This document shows positions 13,044-21,235 of a DNA stretch of 28,208 nucleotides, piece after piece; the stretch's first letter is position 1, and every line of letters starts with the position of its first letter. The stretch comes from Desulfobacteraceae bacterium (GTDB lineage Bacteria > Desulfobacterota > Desulfobacteria > Desulfobacterales > Desulfosarcinaceae), in the NCBI GenBank assembly GCA_027025615.1, contig JALVQM010000404.1, forward strand, positions 1-28,208, written 5' to 3'. Both the position numbers and the translations under genes were made by a program. The notes beneath the pieces were generated by a model. The model was not told the DNA's origin and made no database searches. It saw only the letters and a list, made by a program, of their open reading frames with translations.

Positions 13044-15884
13044 TCATTTTGACACAGCGGCCATTGTCCTTTTCAGAGTAGAAATATCAAAAGGTTTGGC
13101 AAGGGCAGCCTTGAAACCATATTCCTGATAATTGGCCATAACAGGATCGTTGCTGTAACCACTGGATACTATCAGCTTGACATCGGGGTCCATGGCAATC
13201 AGCTGTTTTGCAGTGTCGATACCTCCCGATCCGCCTGGTATTGTCAAGTCAAGAATAACTATGTCGATATTTTCCCTGCTGGCCATGGCCTGTTTATAAA
13301 GCCAGACCGCTTTCCTGCCGTCGTCGGCCGTTTTTACCTTATATCCCAGATGCATCAGCATTTTTTCGGCTGATCGAAGGACCATTTTGTCGTCGTCCAT
13401 GATCATCACGGTTTTATTGCCAGGCTCCAGGAATGGCTCCCGCCCTGTTTCCAGGGCTTCGCTCCCGTGTTGCGCTGCAGGCAAATAAATAGTGAAAATC
13501 GTGCCTTTGCCGGGATGGGAGTTTACAAGAATAAAACCACCATGCTTTGTTATCACCGAATGCACGATGGCCAAGCCCAAACCATCGCCCTCCTGTTTGG
13601 TTGAAAAGTATGGGTCGAATATAGTTTCAAGATATTTGTGGGGGATTCCCACACCTTGATCCGAAATCGTGATTTTAATATATTTTCCGGATTTGAGCCC
13701 ATGAAAATTTTCAGCTTCGGGATTATCAACGTTATGGCAGGCTATTTTGATCTTACCGCCTTTGGGCATAGCCTGGCGGGCGTTCAACACCAGATTCTGA
13801 ACTACCTGACTCATTTGACCGGTGTCCACATCAGCAAGCCACAGGTCTTTTGCAATATCAAAGACACAAGACACATTGCTGCCCCTGGTGACAAAAGCTG
13901 CAGATTCCCGGATTACATTGGCAAGCGAGGCGATTTGCTTAACCGGTTCACCTCCTTTGGCAAAGGTCAAAAGCTGGCTTGTCAGATCCCTTGCCCGCAT
14001 GCAGGCATTTTCGGCTTCCTGTAAAAGTTCATGGGCTTCGCTGCCTGGTTCAAGCAAAGTCCTTGAAAGATTTATATTGCCGAGGATAGCCATTAATATA
14101 TTGTTGAAATCATGAGCAATCCCTCCAGCCAGCAGGCCAACCGAACGCAATTTCTCGTTTTTCAGAATCTCTCGTTCCAGGCGCCTTTTTCCGGTAACGT
14201 CACGGAATACCAAAACAACCCCGACCACCCTGTTCCGGCTGTTAAGAATCGGTGCTCCGCTGTCGGAAATGACCCTGCGCCTGCCATCTTTGGCGATCAA
14301 GACGACATTACGTTCCAAATTATCAACCTGTCCCGAGTTCAAAACCATCGATACGGGATCATCACCAATTTCCTTTCCGCTTTCAGAGACAACCTGAAAC
14401 ACTTCGGTAACCTGCCTGCCAAGGGCTTCTGATTCCGGCCATCCGGTAAGCCTGGCAGCCACTTTGTTGAAAAGCTCTATACGTCCTTCGATATCAGTGG
14501 CAATGACCCCGTCTCCTATACTTGCAAGGGTTACCGCCAGACGCTCTTTTTCTGCAAGGAGTTCTTCCTGGGCTTTTTTGCGCTCGGTAATGTCTCGAAC
14601 TACTGCAATTATAAGATCATTTTTATTGATTTTTGTGTGTTTTAAAGAGACCTCCACCCAAAAAACCTCACCATTTTTTCTTTTGGCCAGCCATTCAAAA
14701 GTCTGGGGTCCTACCTCAATGGTCCGTTGTACGAACTCCATGGCCTTTTTGCTGGTGTATGGATGACGGCCGCAGCTTGCATCTTCAATCTGCAGCTGCA
14801 AAGCTTCCTTGCGGGTATAACCGTACATATCAAGCATTGCCCGGTTCACGTCCAGAATTGCCCCGCTGGCTGCGTCATGAATAAAAATAGCATCATTGGG
14901 TGAATTCAATATTTCACGATACCATTTTTCACGTACCTGGAGTTCGCTGTGTTGTTTATGAATTTTTCGCACCTGTCGTCGGACCTGGATGCGCGACAAA
15001 AGAGCTGCAAGGGCCAACAGGGCCAAAACGACCAGCAATGTCTTGATCGTATGCATGACCCTGGGAGGAAGAACTTCAACTGTTTTCTCGGTAATTCCTG
15101 TCTCAAAATATTTTTTAATCAAATCAAAATAACGTGAATTGGGGTCCTGTTTAAGTTGGTGGATGTGATAGTTGATGCGCCCAGACAGATACTCCGTTAA
15201 TGGGCCGTTCAGGGGAAAAGCAAACTTCACGTTAATCGGCTGAAAAATAATCGCCGTGTTTTTTACCCTGAAACGGCCGGCATTTTTATTTCCATAATTA
15301 CGATTGGTAATCCCTGCATCAGCCCTGTGTTCTTCAACAGCTTTGAAAACCTGATCGTAGTTTTCAAGCTCCAAAAAGGTACACTCCAGATTAAAATTTC
15401 TGACTATCTCCCGCAGCCCGCCCGATCCCTCCAGGTTGACACTTCCTTTCAGGGCTGCAACGGTTTTATGATCCAAATCGCGGATTGATTCTATCTCGTT
15501 TTCATCTTTATGCACATAAACCCTGCTCCAGCTCATCAAAACCGGTTCTTTGGAAAAAAGATATCGCTCGGACCGGGCCTTGGTATAGGCAACATCAGGC
15601 ATGATATCTATGGCTGACTTGCTCAACCGCTCAAGGCACTGGGGCCATGTACCCCATACATATTCCAGATACCAATGCTCCCTGCGGGCAATATACCCGA
15701 GCAACTCCGGCCAGAAACCTGCAATTTTGCTGTTTTCGGTTTTATAGATTTTGGGGTGGTTGGCGTAAGCGCCGACTTTTACCAATAAAGGTTGCTGTCC
15801 TATTGCAGGTTGTGTATCTGTCGCCAGGCAAACCAATAAACAAAAAACCAACAACAAGCACCTATATATTGCTTTTGAAATCAA
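13044..15884 (-). CDS. Hybrid sensor histidine kinase with periplasmic solute-binding domain and PAS domains
   Basis: 946 residues. It has a signal peptide (1-29), a periplasmic SBP_bac_3-type solute-binding sensor domain (about 33-262), a membrane segment (about 280-297), two PAS domains (about 320-435 and 445-565), then HisKA with the phospho-accepting His591 in GGIAHDFNN. The HATPase domain follows, with N-box VVQNLVLNARQAM, G1 DQGVGIP and G2 GDGLGLA. A C-terminal receiver domain has acidic residues DDD 830-832, phospho-acceptor D879 in VILDL and K930 in LAKPFD. It probably senses an amino-acid-like ligand. The start is a TTG at 15882-15884 with an AGAGGGG ribosome-binding sequence 9 bases upstream. 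No DNA-binding response regulator lies in the window, so the output partner is unknown. The gene is complete. Confidence 0.94.
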   Translation of the reverse strand: MISKAIYRCLLLVFCLLVCLATDTQPAIGQQPLLVKVGAYANHPKIYKTENSKIAGFWPELLGYIARREHWYLEYVWGTWPQCLERLSKSAIDIMPDVAYTKARSERYLFSKEPVLMSWSRVYVHKDENEIESIRDLDHKTVAALKGSVNLEGSGGLREIVRNFNLECTFLELENYDQVFKAVEEHRADAGITNRNYGNKNAGRFRVKNTAIIFQPINVKFAFPLNGPLTEYLSGRINYHIHQLKQDPNSRYFDLIKKYFETGITEKTVEVLPPRVMHTIKTLLVVLALLALAALLSRIQVRRQVRKIHKQHSELQVREKWYREILNSPNDAIFIHDAASGAILDVNRAMLDMYGYTRKEALQLQIEDASCGRHPYTSKKAMEFVQRTIEVGPQTFEWLAKRKNGEVFWVEVSLKHTKINKNDLIIAVVRDITERKKAQEELLAEKERLAVTLASIGDGVIATDIEGRIELFNKVAARLTGWPESEALGRQVTEVFQVVSESGKEIGDDPVSMVLNSGQVDNLERNVVLIAKDGRRRVISDSGAPILNSRNRVVGVVLVFRDVTGKRRLEREILKNEKLRSVGLLAGGIAHDFNNILMAILGNINLSRTLLEPGSEAHELLQEAENACMRARDLTSQLLTFAKGGEPVKQIASLANVIRESAAFVTRGSNVSCVFDIAKDLWLADVDTGQMSQVVQNLVLNARQAMPKGGKIKIACHNVDNPEAENFHGLKSGKYIKITISDQGVGIPHKYLETIFDPYFSTKQEGDGLGLAIVHSVITKHGGFILVNSHPGKGTIFTIYLPAAQHGSEALETGREPFLEPGNKTVMIMDDDKMVLRSAEKMLMHLGYKVKTADDGRKAVWLYKQAMASRENIDIVILDLTIPGGSGGIDTAKQLIAMDPDVKLIVSSGYSNDPVMANYQEYGFKAALAKPFDISTLKRTMAAVSK

Positions 15885-16080
15885 ATAGATCTACCCCTCT
15901 GAAAAAGATGCCGATGCTGCCTGTCTGTCAAATTAATTTTTGCCCAAACCAAACAGGGAAAACGTTCTTAGCCATTCTGCCGTTGCCAATGATTACAAAC
16001 GACAATTTGCACAATCCATGCGGGTCATTCCTGAAAAAACTTTCAAAAAGCCTGAAGTCCTCCCAATCCGCAACAAGATC

Positions 16081-16584
16081 TTACCATCCCCACATCAGGC
16101 ATTCTCCCAGTCGAGACGCAACTACATCCTGGAACTGGTGGAACCTGTAACCCACCACGGTAATCAGGTATGTTAAAAAAAGATACCCCATAAGAGGGTC
16201 TTCAGAAAACAGACGCAATAAGTCCTTTTTGGCCACCCTGACCAAGCGACAACTTGGTGTGGCACAAAATGCCGAAAGTCGCATAGTATAAGGTGGCACG
16301 AAACACGACCATCCCAGGGCCCGGGATTCATGTGTTTTCTTGCTGGCAGAAACTGATGAAATTGTCTGTTCTTTCAAGGCGACCCGTCCATCGGGTAATT
16401 CAAACCTCAAGTCCACCTCTCCGTCTACAACGGTCCAGAAATGTTCTGCAGGATCACCCTCTGTAAAAAGCTTGTCGTTTTGCGTGTATTCGACGACTTC
16501 ACAAAACGGCCTTATTTTTTCCATTTGATAAGGAGTAAATTCTTTGAAGGCGTCGACCTTTCTAAGCAATTCCATGGATATCAT
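16081..16584 (-). CDS. Cyclic nucleotide-binding-domain protein without DNA-binding domain
   Basis: 167 residues forming one CRP-type beta-barrel (about 1-130) and a C-terminal helical tail. Recognisable parts are LLRKVDAFKEFTPYQMEKI at the N-terminus, the FTEGDPAEHFWTVVDGEVDL strand pair and the final barrel strand CRLVRVAKKDLLRLF. The phosphate-binding cassette is not the canonical GE-x-A-L-x-x-x-x-R-x-A; its place is taken by LGWSCFVPPYTMRLSAFC. The ligand may therefore not be cAMP. There is no helix-turn-helix, so it is not a transcription factor by itself and may act by protein contact. A GGGAGG ribosome-binding sequence precedes the ATG. It lies 196 bases upstream of the histidine kinase gene on the same strand, and joint transcription is possible. 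A strong promoter lies about 390 bases upstream. Confidence 0.85.
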   Translation of the reverse strand: MISMELLRKVDAFKEFTPYQMEKIRPFCEVVEYTQNDKLFTEGDPAEHFWTVVDGEVDLRFELPDGRVALKEQTISSVSASKKTHESRALGWSCFVPPYTMRLSAFCATPSCRLVRVAKKDLLRLFSEDPLMGYLFLTYLITVVGYRFHQFQDVVASRLGECLMWGW

Positions 16585-16970
16585 ATTTCCCTCCCTTGAT
16601 TTGGCTGCGGTTTAAAAACTGCGGGTTTCGCGTACCGGTCCAAGCGTTGCTTTATCCCCGGGACTAAAACCATATTTTTCAGGTGCAGCCGGCTTCCAAC
16701 CGGATCTTGAAATCCCTGAAGAAAGTCACCGTGAAACCAGGAAAGAAAACAGCTTGTGCTTGCAAAATTTTTTAGGCGCTCTGCTATTAAAAGTAAAAAC
16801 CTATAACTCGGCCAAAAGCAAAAATTTTTAATATAGCCTACACCTGGGTCTAATCCTGCACAAAGAATCAGTAAGCAGAGAAAATCCAATGGATTTGGTC
16901 AGAAAGGGGTCCACCAAGCAGGCTTGACAAAGACTCAGCTCTGCCTATGCGGCAGATTTTAACCAAGTTC
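16585..16970. other. Long gene-free leader region before the cNMP-domain gene
   Basis: No convincing gene. A 102-codon minus-strand ORF (16581-16889) ends in an ATGA overlap with the next start, but begins with TTG, lacks a ribosome-binding site and has a composition (Phe, Trp, Cys, Pro-rich) unlike the neighbours. Just after the predicted transcription start the minus strand can fold TCTGCC-gcata-GGCAGA. The region could be a long 5' leader or hold a small RNA; nothing proves either. Confidence 0.3.
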
Positions 16971-16977
16971 CTATAAT

Positions 16978-17007
16978 ATTATGAGTTCAGGTTACGGCCA
17001 GTGTCAA
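16978..17007 (-). promoter_or_regulatory. Strong sigma-70-type promoter
   Basis: On the minus strand a perfect TTGACA is followed after 18 bases by CATAAT (5 of 6). It lies just beyond the end of the eIF2B-like gene and would start a transcript near 16971 running toward the cNMP-domain gene, with a leader of about 390 bases. Confidence 0.5.
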
Positions 17008-17052
17008 GATATAGATACATTATAAACGCAAAGGCACTGAATTTCAAAAATA

Positions 17053-17952
17053 TTACGTGTTACGTGAAGCTATTACGGCCGAAATCTTTTCTTTGGGATA
17101 AACCCCCTGTTCAGTAACCAGGTAATCAACCATGTCAAGATCCAGCAAGTCATGGGAATATACCGTCAGCCTGTAGCTGCATTGATCCTGAACCTGGTCA
17201 ATCATCTTGGTGTGAATTTGCTGATCCTGGGATGGCAGATGGGAAAATTTTAATGTGTTGGCAAACAAGTAAACCGGAATACCATGATAATGGCACAGAG
17301 AAGCGATGTTGGCTGTTCCAACCGCTGTTACCGCTTTTCCATCATGGGTAACAGAGAGAGCGCCCACGAACATCCTGTCGGCCTGCTGAACATAGTGCCC
17401 CATGGCATATTCGGGAACCACCACGGTATTCATTCGGGCCTCGTCAAGAGCCTTGATAATTTTGCGTGTTTTTACAAAATCCTGTTTGAGAACAATCACT
17501 TTTATCTTTTTTGCCATTACCTGGTGGGCAAGTATCAGCATATTAACCACATCCAGGCTGGCCGTATGGACTATAATCGTATCTCCAGTTTCAATGCAGC
17601 CCATGCCCAACTCGATAATTTTACCCACTTTGTCTTTAAGCCGCGAATGCTTGGCCCTTAAAATGGAAATGGCCGTATTGCGCACCTTTTCCAGATCCTG
17701 GGAAAAATGAGGCTGCATTTCTATTTCAAATTCTTCCATCAAGTGAATCAGGGGAATAATCCTTGGCCGGGTACTCTTGATGGCCTCGGCCAGCTCGAGG
17801 TAAAGTTCTTTGATTTGCTCCGGTTCGCATTTTAAGCGCTCGATGGATGCGATAAACGCTTCCAGGGCCAACAAGGCTGTCCGGGAGGCTCCCAGTAAAT
17901 CTTCATGGTCTCTGATAAGGCGACACAAAATATCTTTATCATTGTTGTTCAT
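17053..17952 (-). CDS. eIF2B-alpha/beta/delta-like (IF-2B family) protein
   Basis: 299 residues from the ATG at 17952, which overlaps the stop of the transporter gene as ATGA; an ATG at 17964 is the other option. An N-terminal helical domain (about 1-110) is followed by a Rossmann-like domain with family landmarks: GDTIIVHTASLDVVNML, a VIVLKQDF strand, MFVGALSVTHDGKAV, VGTANIASLCHYHGIPVYL and ANTLKF. This fold is shared by eukaryotic eIF2B regulatory subunits, ribose-1,5-bisphosphate isomerases and methylthioribose-1-phosphate isomerase (MtnA). In MtnA the catalytic Asp lies in the GAD motif; here that position is Leu (GAL), so MtnA-type isomerase activity is doubtful. No methionine-salvage genes are near. 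A sugar-phosphate or nucleotide-binding regulatory role tied to the transporter is possible. Function unknown. Confidence 0.85.
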   Translation of the reverse strand: MNNNDKDILCRLIRDHEDLLGASRTALLALEAFIASIERLKCEPEQIKELYLELAEAIKSTRPRIIPLIHLMEEFEIEMQPHFSQDLEKVRNTAISILRAKHSRLKDKVGKIIELGMGCIETGDTIIVHTASLDVVNMLILAHQVMAKKIKVIVLKQDFVKTRKIIKALDEARMNTVVVPEYAMGHYVQQADRMFVGALSVTHDGKAVTAVGTANIASLCHYHGIPVYLFANTLKFSHLPSQDQQIHTKMIDQVQDQCSYRLTVYSHDLLDLDMVDYLVTEQGVYPKEKISAVIASRNT

Positions 17953-19253
17953 AACGAAATCCATAAATATAAGGAAAGGTAACCGGATGCAATTATTAAG
18001 CTGATTATGGTCACGGGTGCACTGACCTTGAAAAATTCCATGAATGAAATATTAACATTGTGCCGTTTTGCCATGCCAACCGATACAATATTGGCCGAAG
18101 CTCCGATCATGGTAAGGTTGCCTCCCAGACACGCGCCAAGAGACAAGGCCCACCATAAAATATCATGGGGGATCGGGGTGGCTTCAAGCATCAGGTTAAC
18201 AATTGGAATCATGGTAATGGTAAAGGGAATATTATCCAAAAAACCGGAGACTAGACCTGATCCCCAGAGGACAACCAGCACCACAACATAGGGATTATGC
18301 CCAACGCGCATGAATATATTCCGCGCTATCCATTCTATAACCCCTTTTTCTTCCAATATACCCACAAGGATAAAAAGACCGGCAAAAAACAGCAGCGTGC
18401 TCCACTCCACTTCTTCAAGAACCTGCTCAACATCGACAGGCACCAATACCAAAAGCACCATTGCCATAAGAACAGCTGCTACCCCAGGGGTTATCTTGGT
18501 GACGGTTTGGGTTGCGAACAGTCCAATTACAAATACCAGACACCCCAGGCTTTTGGCCAGGAACACCTTGTCCAGAGTTGTCTCCAGGAAATTGTGACGG
18601 ATTTTGGCGAGCAACAACTGGACTGAAAACAACTTGGCCAGGTTTCCGTCAATGGGTCTGAATTTTTCACGGTTAGTGACCCAAAAATAAAACATTACCG
18701 CTGTAAAACTCAACAACACCGGTAAACTCAGGTTAAGAATAAACTGGTTGAAAGTCAGCCCAACCTTGGAACCGATGATGATGTTGGGTGGATCGCCAAT
18801 TAAGGTGGCCGTACCACCGACATTGGAAATAAGTGCCTGGCTTATTACAAACAGTTTTGGATCGAGACCCATGCCTACGGTCAGTTCAATGACGATCGGA
18901 ACAATGATCAAAACTGTGGTCACGTTATCGAGAAAAGCGGAAAAAGCCACAGTAACCACCGAAAACAATACAAGTACCTTAAGAGGATTGCCACCTGTAA
19001 GCTCGGCAATTTTTACCGAAACCATTGTGAAAAAGCCCGACCTGCGCAAAACACTTACTATGGTCATCATACCCAGTAAAAGCATGATGGTTTCAAAATC
19101 GATGAAATGGACAGCGCTGCGTTCGTCCACTACGTGCAAAACCAGCAGAACCATAACCCCTAGCAAGGCGGCGACAGCCTTGTTGATCAACTCCAGGGAA
19201 ATGGCTATGTAGACCAAAACAAAAACAACAACAGGAATAAGGGCTCCGTCCAT
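17949..19253 (-). CDS. ArsB/NhaD-type ion transporter (IT superfamily)
   Basis: 434 residues with about 11-12 hydrophobic segments. The two inverted-repeat hairpin motifs of the ion-transporter superfamily are clear: FSAFLDNVTTVLIIVPI with NVGGTATLIGDPPNIIIG in the first half, and SGFLDNIPFTITMIPI with GACLGGNLTMIGASANI in the second. This pattern belongs to ArsB/NhaD/P-protein transporters, so the substrate could be sodium/proton, arsenite or an organic anion; sequence alone does not decide. I chose the ATG at 19253 because AAGGTG lies about 9 bases upstream. The upstream start at 19370 would overlap the predicted -10 box and add a non-homologous tail. The TGA overlaps the ATG of the eIF2B-like gene, so the two are translationally coupled. 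Confidence 0.92.
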   Translation of the reverse strand: MDGALIPVVVFVLVYIAISLELINKAVAALLGVMVLLVLHVVDERSAVHFIDFETIMLLLGMMTIVSVLRRSGFFTMVSVKIAELTGGNPLKVLVLFSVVTVAFSAFLDNVTTVLIIVPIVIELTVGMGLDPKLFVISQALISNVGGTATLIGDPPNIIIGSKVGLTFNQFILNLSLPVLLSFTAVMFYFWVTNREKFRPIDGNLAKLFSVQLLLAKIRHNFLETTLDKVFLAKSLGCLVFVIGLFATQTVTKITPGVAAVLMAMVLLVLVPVDVEQVLEEVEWSTLLFFAGLFILVGILEEKGVIEWIARNIFMRVGHNPYVVVLVVLWGSGLVSGFLDNIPFTITMIPIVNLMLEATPIPHDILWWALSLGACLGGNLTMIGASANIVSVGMAKRHNVNISFMEFFKVSAPVTIISLIIASGYLSLYLWISL

Positions 19254-19369
19254 CGGAAAAGACACCTTTCTTTCCCCTTGCCGGAAGATCAGGCGGTCAA
19301 CAGGAAAACACGGACTGCAAGGAGAAACGATAAAAATAAAAAACAGACTGTAAAAAGCAAAAGGGTGCA

Positions 19370-19398
19370 TGTATAATTAGCATTTGGGCTGGTGTCAA
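19370..19398 (-). promoter_or_regulatory. Promoter of the transporter/eIF2B-like pair
   Basis: On the minus strand a perfect TTGACA, 17 bases, then TATACA. It sits in the AT-rich gap between the transporter and the divergent DHH gene. The predicted start near 19362 gives a leader of about 110 bases to the ATG at 19253 and argues against the longer transporter ORF. Confidence 0.5.
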
Positions 19399-19429
19399 AT
19401 TGAAAATCAAATAACGAAAATTTATTTGT

Positions 19430-20440
19430 ATGTCCTTTTCCGCACGCGAAAAATTGCGCCGTTTCCTTGATCTTTTCAGTGGAGAAGATCACGTTTTGCT
19501 ACCCATTGTTGCTGACCCTGATGCCATCGCCAGCGCTATGGCCGTCAAACGCCTTTTGTGGCGTAAAGTAAGTTCAGTTACCATTGCCAACGTCAACAAG
19601 ATATCTCGTCCAGACAACCTGGCCATGGTACGCCTGCTTTCAGTCGGCATGGTCCCTTACAGCCAGGTCGATTCCTCACGCCACAATTGCGTGATCCTGG
19701 TCGATGCCCAGCCAAATCACCATCCGGTTTTTGAAAATTTGAAAATCCGGGCAATTTTGGACCATCACCCGAATACAAATCCCCAGGTTGATTTTGCCGA
19801 CATTCGCCCTGACTATGGCGCTGTTTCTTCCATGTTGACTGAATATCTTAAAGCCGCCAGAATCAAACCATCTTCAAAACTAGCCACCGGTTTATACCTG
19901 GGCATCAAAACCGACACGGCAAACTTTGAACGCCAGGCTCTGATGGAAGATGTACGGGCTTTTCAATTCCTGTTCCGTCATACCAACACAGCTCTTGCCA
20001 GACGAATAGAACAGGCTGAAATAAAACGCGGATTTCTGAAGTTCTACCTCAAGGCCATCGAAAGTTATAAAATCCGTAAGGCCCGCTGCTATGTACATCT
20101 TGATCAGGTACCTTCTCCGGATCTCTGTGTTCTGATTGCAGATTTTTTCATGCACCTTGATTCCATCACCTGGAGTATCGTCTCGGGAATATACCAGGAC
20201 CGTCTGATAGTAATCTTCCGCAACGACGGGCTGCGTAAAAACGCAGGCCTGGTTGCCAGGGAAAGTTTCGGACCATGGGGAAAGGCGGGTGGTCATAAAA
20301 GTGCCGCCCGGGCCGAAGCTGTGCTTGAACAGCTCAAAGATGAGATAAATCTTAACGATTCTCAACTGGTGGTCCGCTGGATAATCAGGCGGGTTGAAAA
20401 AAGGGCTACTTATGCCAGGGCCGGAGGGACCGCCCAATGA
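19430..20440 (+). CDS. DHH/DHHA1-family phosphoesterase
   Basis: 336 residues. The DHH domain (about 15-170) shows ADPDAIASA (D29, D31), VDAQP (D92), LDHHP (D111-H112-H113) and GIKTDTANF (D162). The DHHA1 domain ends with GGHKSAARAE (287-296). Family members such as NrnA degrade nanoRNA and pAp, or hydrolyse cyclic dinucleotides, with two manganese ions. In NrnA-type enzymes motif I starts with a histidine ligand four residues before the first Asp (H-x-x-P-D-P-D); here that residue is Pro25, so one metal ligand may be missing or supplied differently. The last four bases overlap the next gene (ATGA). It heads a tight five-gene operon ending in hemA. I favour a nucleotide or RNA hydrolase, possibly with altered metal use. 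Confidence 0.88.
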   Translation: MSFSAREKLRRFLDLFSGEDHVLLPIVADPDAIASAMAVKRLLWRKVSSVTIANVNKISRPDNLAMVRLLSVGMVPYSQVDSSRHNCVILVDAQPNHHPVFENLKIRAILDHHPNTNPQVDFADIRPDYGAVSSMLTEYLKAARIKPSSKLATGLYLGIKTDTANFERQALMEDVRAFQFLFRHTNTALARRIEQAEIKRGFLKFYLKAIESYKIRKARCYVHLDQVPSPDLCVLIADFFMHLDSITWSIVSGIYQDRLIVIFRNDGLRKNAGLVARESFGPWGKAGGHKSAARAEAVLEQLKDEINLNDSQLVVRWIIRRVEKRATYARAGGTAQ

Positions 20441-21207
20441 ATCCCAAGGTTACAATCCTCGGATCAGGCACTTGTGTGCCCCGCCTTGAGCGCAGCTCCT
20501 GCAGTGTGCTGGTCGAAATCAACTCCAGCTTGATTCTGCTGGACATGGGCCCGGGTACAATCCGACGCCTGCTAAGAACCGGTAAAGGACTCGACGATAT
20601 TACCCACATTTGCATAAGCCACTTTCACCCGGATCACAGCGCCGAACTGGCTGCATTCCTGTTTGCCTCCAAGTACGGTGACCCACACCGACAACAACCA
20701 CTCAGCATTGTGGCAGGTCCCGGGTTCAATGCCTTTTTTAAAGCTCTTCAAAACGTTTACGGCCAATGGATCGAACTTGGAAATAATTTATTGCAAATAC
20801 GGGAAGTAACGGCAAATCAAAGGCCTCTTTGTTTCCCTGATTTTGAACTGCAGACAGCCCCTGTCGCCCATAACCCGGAAAGCGTGGCCTTCCGAATTAA
20901 CACCTTGCCGGGTTATTCCATAGTCTATTCCGGTGATACTGATTATTGTAACGAACTGGCAGATCTTGCGGTAAAGGCCGACCTGCTGATTTGCGAATCT
21001 TCAACTCCTGACGAGCACAAAATCTCCGGTCACCTGACACCATCGTTGGCCGGGCAAATAGCCAGCACAGCCGATGTGGCCAAGCTTGTCCTGACCCACT
21101 TTTACCCCGTGTGTGATTCGGTCGATATTGCCAAACAGTGTCGTACCACGTATAAGGGACCTTTGATAATTGCAGAAGATCTATTGACAATAAACTTGGA
21201 TTATTGA
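20437..21207 (+). CDS. Metallo-beta-lactamase-fold hydrolase, RNase Z-like
   Basis: 256 residues. It starts with the typical VTILGSGTCVP strand-turn, followed by LLDMGPGT and the metal motif SHFHPDHSAEL (H62, H64, D66, H67). Further ligands are probably the His in VAHNPES, the Asp in YSGDTDY and the His in LVLTHFYP. The order fits the RNase Z/ElaC and arylsulfatase-like branch, but it is shorter than true RNase Z (about 300) and the flexible tRNA-binding arm is not obvious. I therefore do not call it rnz. It overlaps the DHH gene by four bases and is followed 28 bases later by the precorrin-2 dehydrogenase gene. Two hydrolase-like genes translated in series suggest linked RNA or nucleotide turnover; that is inference. 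Confidence 0.88.
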   Translation: MNPKVTILGSGTCVPRLERSSCSVLVEINSSLILLDMGPGTIRRLLRTGKGLDDITHICISHFHPDHSAELAAFLFASKYGDPHRQQPLSIVAGPGFNAFFKALQNVYGQWIELGNNLLQIREVTANQRPLCFPDFELQTAPVAHNPESVAFRINTLPGYSIVYSGDTDYCNELADLAVKADLLICESSTPDEHKISGHLTPSLAGQIASTADVAKLVLTHFYPVCDSVDIAKQCRTTYKGPLIIAEDLLTINLDY

Positions 21208-21235
21208 CTCGCAGTAAATTTGACAGGTAATCACC

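Noticed and set aside
15647..16150. 167-codon plus-strand ORF
   Set aside because: It overlaps the N-terminal coding part of the histidine kinase and the end of the cNMP-domain gene on the opposite strand, and its composition is arbitrary.
16581..16889. 102-codon minus-strand ORF with an ATGA overlap to the cNMP-domain gene
   Set aside because: The overlap is tempting, but the start is TTG without a ribosome-binding site and the protein has no recognisable pattern. Kept only as part of the leader region.
17053..17952. Calling the eIF2B-like gene mtnA
   Set aside because: The catalytic Asp of the GAD motif is replaced and no methionine-salvage genes are near.
20437..21207. Calling the metallo-beta-lactamase gene rnz (tRNase Z)
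   Set aside because: The core motifs fit, but the protein is short and the tRNA-binding flexible arm is not visible, so only a fold-level call is made.
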